A DNA stretch of 36,327 bases from Streptomyces lonarensis. GTDB taxonomy: Bacteria > Actinomycetota > Actinomycetes > Streptomycetales > Streptomycetaceae. The position numbers and the translations under genes are program-made. The DNA lies in assembly GCF_012033735.1 (NCBI RefSeq), contig NZ_JAAVJD010000031.1:1-36327 (forward strand), written 5' to 3'. The notes beneath the pieces were generated by a model. That model worked only from the letters and a program-made list of their open reading frames with translations. It was not told the DNA's origin and ran no database searches. Below, in pieces: positions 33,444 to 36,327 of this stretch (position 1 is its first letter; each line of letters opens with the position of its first letter).

Positions 33444-33848
33444 TCAGGTCCCGGCCGCCTCCGGCAGGGGCGCGAAGAGGTCCACGCTGTTGCCGTCCGG
33501 GTCCAGGACGGTGGCGTAGCGCTGCCCCCAGACGGCGTCCCATGGCGGCAGCTCGCCGGGGTGACCGGCGGTCGTCAACTCGGCGTAGACACGGTCCACC
33601 TCGGCCGGGGAGTCGCAGGCGAAGGCGACGCTGAGGCCGCCGCCCCGGCCCGGCTGCCACTCCGGGGCGAACGACCGCATCGTCTCCTCCGTGTCCCAGG
33701 CGAGCCGCAGGCCGCCGGGGAGCTCCGCCTCCACGTGCGGGGCGTCGTCGGCGGCCTCGGGGACCGCCACCCCCAGGGCGCGGTAGAAGTCGAGGGAGGC
33801 CGAGAGGTTCGAGGTGACGAGTCCGAAGACCGCGATGCGCGTAGTCAT
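33444..33848 (-). CDS. VOC-family (glyoxalase-like) protein
   Basis: A 134-aa single-subunit vicinal-oxygen-chelate protein with two beta-alpha-beta-beta-beta modules: I-A-V-F-G-L-V-T-S-N-L-S-A-S-L-D-F-Y-R-A-L-G-V at the start and Y-A-T-V-L-D-P-D-G-N-S-V-D-L-F-A near the end. Members include glyoxalases, fosfomycin and bleomycin resistance proteins and many of unknown role; the ligand cannot be assigned. It converges on the AraC-type gene. ATG 33848 is preceded by TAACCT at 6 nt, so it is probably leaderless. Confidence 0.88.
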   Translation of the reverse strand: MTTRIAVFGLVTSNLSASLDFYRALGVAVPEAADDAPHVEAELPGGLRLAWDTEETMRSFAPEWQPGRGGGLSVAFACDSPAEVDRVYAELTTAGHPGELPPWDAVWGQRYATVLDPDGNSVDLFAPLPEAAGT

Positions 33849-33854
33849 GACCGC

Positions 33855-33860
33855 AGGTTA
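33855..33860 (-). promoter_or_regulatory. -10 element TAACCT for leaderless VOC gene
   Basis: TANNNT on the minus strand, 6 nt before ATG 33848. Confidence 0.55.
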
Positions 33861-33969
33861 GGCAGGGCCACGCCCGTCGGTCTTGAACGAAACGGACACG
33901 CCCCGGCCGCCCCGCCCCTACCGAGGAGCGGCCGGACGACGGGCGCCACGACCGGCCCCGGGGGCCAAA

Positions 33970-33975
33970 TACGTT
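33970..33975 (+). promoter_or_regulatory. Possible -10 element TACGTT of the serine hydrolase gene
   Basis: It lies about 25 bp before ATG 34001 in the divergent region shared with the VOC gene. Confidence 0.35.
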
Positions 33976-34000
33976 GCCCGATCAGCCGGATACGCCTTGC

Positions 34001-35506
34001 ATGGCCCCCATGACCGACACAGCGCACGACCCCGACCGAACGGCGGCGACGCCGCCCACCGCCGACCCGCTCCCCGGCACGGCCGATCTCGGTTCCGACG
34101 CCTTCGCCCTCTCCGCCCTCCGCGCGGTGGACCACTCCGGCGACGACGGGCTGGACCCGCTGCCGGCCACCCGGCGTGCCCTGCTCCACCAGGTGGCGCG
34201 CGCCCAGGCGGACGGCCGCGCCCCGTCCGTGGTGGCGGCGCTGGTCCGCGGGGGCCGGCCCCGCTGGTTCGCCGCGCGCGGCGAGGTCGCGGGTTCGGCG
34301 CCCGGGCCGGACACCCAGTACCGGATCGGCTCGCTGACCAAGACGTTCGTCGCCGTGGCGGTGCTGCGGCTGCGGGACGAGGGGCTGCTGTCGCTGGACG
34401 ACCGGCTCGACGTCCATCTGCCCGACGTGCCGCAGGCCGGGGACGCCACCGTCGCCCAGCTGCTCTCCCACACCGCCGGCCTGGCGGCGGAGACCGGCGC
34501 GCCCTGGTGGGAGCGGAGCCCGGGCGAGCTGCGCCCCGAACCGGCCGACCTGCACGGCCCGACGCCCCGCCCCCATCCGCCGGGCCGGCGGTTCCACTAC
34601 TCCAACCCCGGCTTCGCGACGCTCGGCGCGCTGATCGGCGCGGTCCGCGGCCGGGACTGGTTCGACGTGCTGCGCGAGGAGGTCCTGGAACCGCTGGGCA
34701 TGCGCCGCACCACGCAGTCGCCGCGCGCGCCGCACGCCGCCGGCTGGGCCGTCCATCCGCACGCCGACGCCGTGCAGCCCGAACCGGCGGTCGACACCGG
34801 GCTGATGGCCCCGGCGGGGCAACTGTGGTCCACCGCCGCCGACCTCGCCCGCTTCGCCGACTTCCTCTCCCGGGGCGACGACCGGGTGCTCTCCGCCGCC
34901 TCGCTGGCGGAGATGCGCCGCCCCGCGGCACCGCCCGAGGGCGGCCACTGGATCGACGGGTACGGCCTGGGGATGCAGCTACTGATGCTGGACGGGCGGC
35001 TGCTGGCGGGTCACAGCGGCTCGATGCCGGGGTTCGTCGCGGGGCTGTGGGTCCACCCGGAGCAGGACGTCGCGACGGTCGTCCTGGCGAATGTGACCAG
35101 CGGGCTGCGCGCGGCGACGCTGGCGGCGGACCTGCTGACGGCGGTGGCGGAGCAGGAGCCGGCACTGCCGGCGCCCTGGCACCCGGACCCGGCGCCCGAC
35201 CGGGAACTGCTCGGCCTCTCCGGGCTCTGGTACTGGGGGCCCGCCGCAACCGAAGTGCGGGTGACGACCGGGCGGGAGCTGCGCCTCGGCGCCCCGGGAG
35301 CGGGACGCGGCTCCCGGTTCCGACCCGAGGCCGACGGCAGCTGGACGGGGCAGGACGGGTACCTGGCGGGTGAACGGCTGCGCGTGGTGCGGCGGCCGGA
35401 CGGCTCGGTGAGCCATCTCGACGCCGGTTCGTTCGTCTTCACCCGGCGGCCCTACGAGCCGGGTGACCCGGTGCCCGGCGGGGTCGACGCGGCCGGCTGG
35501 CGGTGA
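34001..35506 (+). CDS. Serine hydrolase, beta-lactamase (class C/PBP4*-like) family
   Basis: A 501-aa protein. The catalytic Ser is in S-L-T-K (I-G-S-L-T-K-T-F), the Tyr motif is Y-S-N (F-H-Y-S-N-P-G-F-A) and the third motif is H-S-G (G-H-S-G-S-M-P-G), the standard triad of the Beta-lactamase (PF00144) family of esterases and D-Ala-D-Ala peptidases. Residues about 1-65 are a polar extension; no convincing signal peptide is seen, so it is probably intracellular. A C-terminal beta-rich domain follows from about 395. ATG 34001 was chosen, with ATG 34010 close by. True beta-lactam resistance is unlikely to be its role. Confidence 0.9.
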   Translation: MAPMTDTAHDPDRTAATPPTADPLPGTADLGSDAFALSALRAVDHSGDDGLDPLPATRRALLHQVARAQADGRAPSVVAALVRGGRPRWFAARGEVAGSAPGPDTQYRIGSLTKTFVAVAVLRLRDEGLLSLDDRLDVHLPDVPQAGDATVAQLLSHTAGLAAETGAPWWERSPGELRPEPADLHGPTPRPHPPGRRFHYSNPGFATLGALIGAVRGRDWFDVLREEVLEPLGMRRTTQSPRAPHAAGWAVHPHADAVQPEPAVDTGLMAPAGQLWSTAADLARFADFLSRGDDRVLSAASLAEMRRPAAPPEGGHWIDGYGLGMQLLMLDGRLLAGHSGSMPGFVAGLWVHPEQDVATVVLANVTSGLRAATLAADLLTAVAEQEPALPAPWHPDPAPDRELLGLSGLWYWGPAATEVRVTTGRELRLGAPGAGRGSRFRPEADGSWTGQDGYLAGERLRVVRRPDGSVSHLDAGSFVFTRRPYEPGDPVPGGVDAAGWR

Positions 35507-35513
35507 CCCGCGG

Positions 35514-35553
35514 GGCGCCGCCCGCGCCCTGCGGCGCCGCCCCGGCGGGGCGG
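35514..35553. terminator. Bidirectional terminator between convergent hydrolase and GNAT genes
   Basis: GGCGCCGC/GCGGCGCC (35514-35521 with 35531-35538) overlaps a second hairpin CCGCCCC/GGGGCGG (35537-35553), in the 47-bp gap. Confidence 0.5.
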
Positions 35554-36018
35554 TCAGAGCGTGAGCTTGAAGCCGACGTGCGAGGCGGTGAACCCGAGCC
35601 GCTCGTAGAACCGGTGGGCGTCCTCACGCGTCGCGTCGCTGGTCAGCTGCACCAGGGAGCAGTCCTGCCGCCGCGCCTCGTCCACCGCCCAGCCGATCAT
35701 GGCCGCGCCGAGGCCGTCGCCCCGGTGCCCGCTGTGGACGCGGACCGCCTCGATCAGCGCCCGGGAGGCGCCCTTGCGGGAGAGCCCGGGGATGACGGTG
35801 AGCTGGAGGGTGCCGACCACGGTGCCGTCGGCGTCGGCCACCACCAGGTGCTGGTGGGGGTCGGCCTCGATGGCGTCGAAGGCCCGCCGGTAGGGGGCGG
35901 GGTCGTCGAGGTCCTCCCGGGTCGCTCCGAGCGGGTCGTCGGCGAGCATCGCCACGATCTCGGGAAGGTCCTCGGCGCGGGCGGGTCGCATGCGGGGTGA
36001 AGTCGTGGAAGTCGTCAC
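35554..36018 (-). CDS. GNAT-family N-acetyltransferase
   Basis: A 154-aa acetyl-CoA-dependent transferase. Motif A is present: V-R-V-H-S-G-H-R-G-D-G-L-G-A-A-M-I (the Q/R-x-x-G-x-G/A pyrophosphate loop). The C-terminal motif B reads C-S-L-V-Q-L-T-S-D-A-T-R-E-D-A-H-R-F-Y-E-R-L-G-F. The acceptor is unknown. The start is placed at GTG 36018 because TAGGGT lies exactly 7 nt upstream, a leaderless layout; the GTG at 36027 would overlap that -10 box. Confidence 0.9.
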   Translation of the reverse strand: MTTSTTSPRMRPARAEDLPEIVAMLADDPLGATREDLDDPAPYRRAFDAIEADPHQHLVVADADGTVVGTLQLTVIPGLSRKGASRALIEAVRVHSGHRGDGLGAAMIGWAVDEARRQDCSLVQLTSDATREDAHRFYERLGFTASHVGFKLTL

Positions 36019-36025
36019 CGCGCGC

Positions 36026-36031
36026 ACCCTA
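36026..36031 (-). promoter_or_regulatory. -10 element TAGGGT for leaderless GNAT gene
   Basis: TANNNT on the minus strand, 7 nt before GTG 36018. Confidence 0.5.
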
Positions 36032-36124
36032 CCGGCAGCCGGGGCGGGCGCGGCCGGGCAGTTTACGCCGGGTCGCGGCCGGATGTCCGGGTTTCCCGGT
36101 TCCCGTCCGCAGATCGTAAGTGCC

Positions 36125-36130
36125 TTGACA
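36125..36130 (+). promoter_or_regulatory. -35 element TTGACA upstream of the last gene
   Basis: An exact TTGACA 50 bp before ATG 36180. The -10 position 17 bp further on (AGCACG) matches poorly. Confidence 0.35.
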
Positions 36131-36179
36131 CGCTGGGCGACGGCAGCAGCACGAGCCAGTCGAGTCCGAAGGCGGAGTC

Positions 36180-36327
36180 ATGACGGTGATGTCGGTGAAC
36201 AACGGTGCCGGCGCGGCCGGTGAGCACGAGCGGCGCCCCGGGCCACCGGCCGCCTGCGAGCACGCGGCGGGCGCGGTGCCGGGGACGCCCGCGGTGCCGC
36301 CGATGCCGCTCGCCCCGCCCTTCGTGC
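36180..36327 (+). CDS. Unidentified gene, 5' end only (runs off the window)
   Basis: ATG 36180 follows AAGGCGGAG. The visible 49 residues start M-T-V-M-S-V-N-N-G-A-G-A-A-G-E-H-E-R-R and become Pro/Ala-rich (P-A-V-P-P-M-P-L-A-P-P-F-V). Low-complexity N-termini of this kind precede the real domain in many Streptomyces regulators; no domain is visible yet and I cannot name it. TTGACA upstream supports a promoter here. Confidence 0.55.
   Translation, partial: MTVMSVNNGAGAAGEHERRPGPPAACEHAAGAVPGTPAVPPMPLAPPFV

Overview
The window is high-GC actinobacterial chromosome, almost certainly Streptomyces or a close relative. The evidence is a GC-rich third codon position, GTG/TTG starts, many leaderless genes, an F420-dependent (LLM-class) oxidoreductase, a SigF/SigN-like sigma factor pair, a Streptomyces subtilisin inhibitor and parS-like sites (near-matches to GTTTCACGTGAAAC). 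The order upp - small protein - TadA-associated protein - tadA - small membrane protein - two SigB/F/G-type sigma factors is familiar Streptomyces core synteny. The parS-like sites fit the oriC-proximal core.

Layout. 1-3.4 kb: 3' remnant of an FAD/NAD oxidoreductase, a HAD phosphatase, an F420-type oxidoreductase, a small basic Rho-N-like protein and an HhH-GPD protein. 3.6-5.5 kb: secreted M28 zinc aminopeptidase with a PA domain, closed by a 17-bp terminator. 5.6-9.4 kb: VapB-like protein, LytR_C membrane protein, upp, a 56-aa protein, TadA-associated protein, tadA, tRNA-Ser(CGA). 9.9-12.5 kb: a 54-aa membrane protein and two stress/development sigma factors. 12.9-17.8 kb: small membrane protein, then two secreted GH16 glucanases (the second with a ricin-type lectin domain) either side of a PAP2-diacylglycerol kinase fusion.

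17.9-21.65 kb: a small genomic island in a tRNA-Arg(ACG) gene. It is bounded by an identical 42-bp direct repeat of the tRNA 3' half, has integrase-arm-like repeats next to the distal att copy, and has no integrase. It carries a DUF6507-like helical protein, a second helical protein broken by an IS5-like insertion and a 1-nt frameshift, a lytic-transglycosylase-like protein without signal peptide, and a membrane-anchored protein overlapping it by 4 bp. I read this as a decayed secreted effector/immunity locus; it is the best candidate here for an undescribed system.

21.9-36.3 kb: tRNA-Ser(GCT), a subtilisin inhibitor, a 1,280-aa double-PAS hybrid kinase-like protein, an acyl-CoA ligase, an ECF (SigE-family) sigma factor, a CatB-like acetyltransferase, a small Asn/Gly-rich secreted protein, an AraC-type regulator, a VOC protein, a serine beta-lactamase-like hydrolase, a GNAT acetyltransferase and the 5' end of an unidentified gene.

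Two regulatory patterns stand out. Both GH16 genes have a long palindrome with the same GTTCCGGAAC core in their upstream regions, suggesting shared control. Two parS-like sites lie 1.7 kb apart, one inside the acyl-CoA ligase gene where it uses a rare TTT codon.
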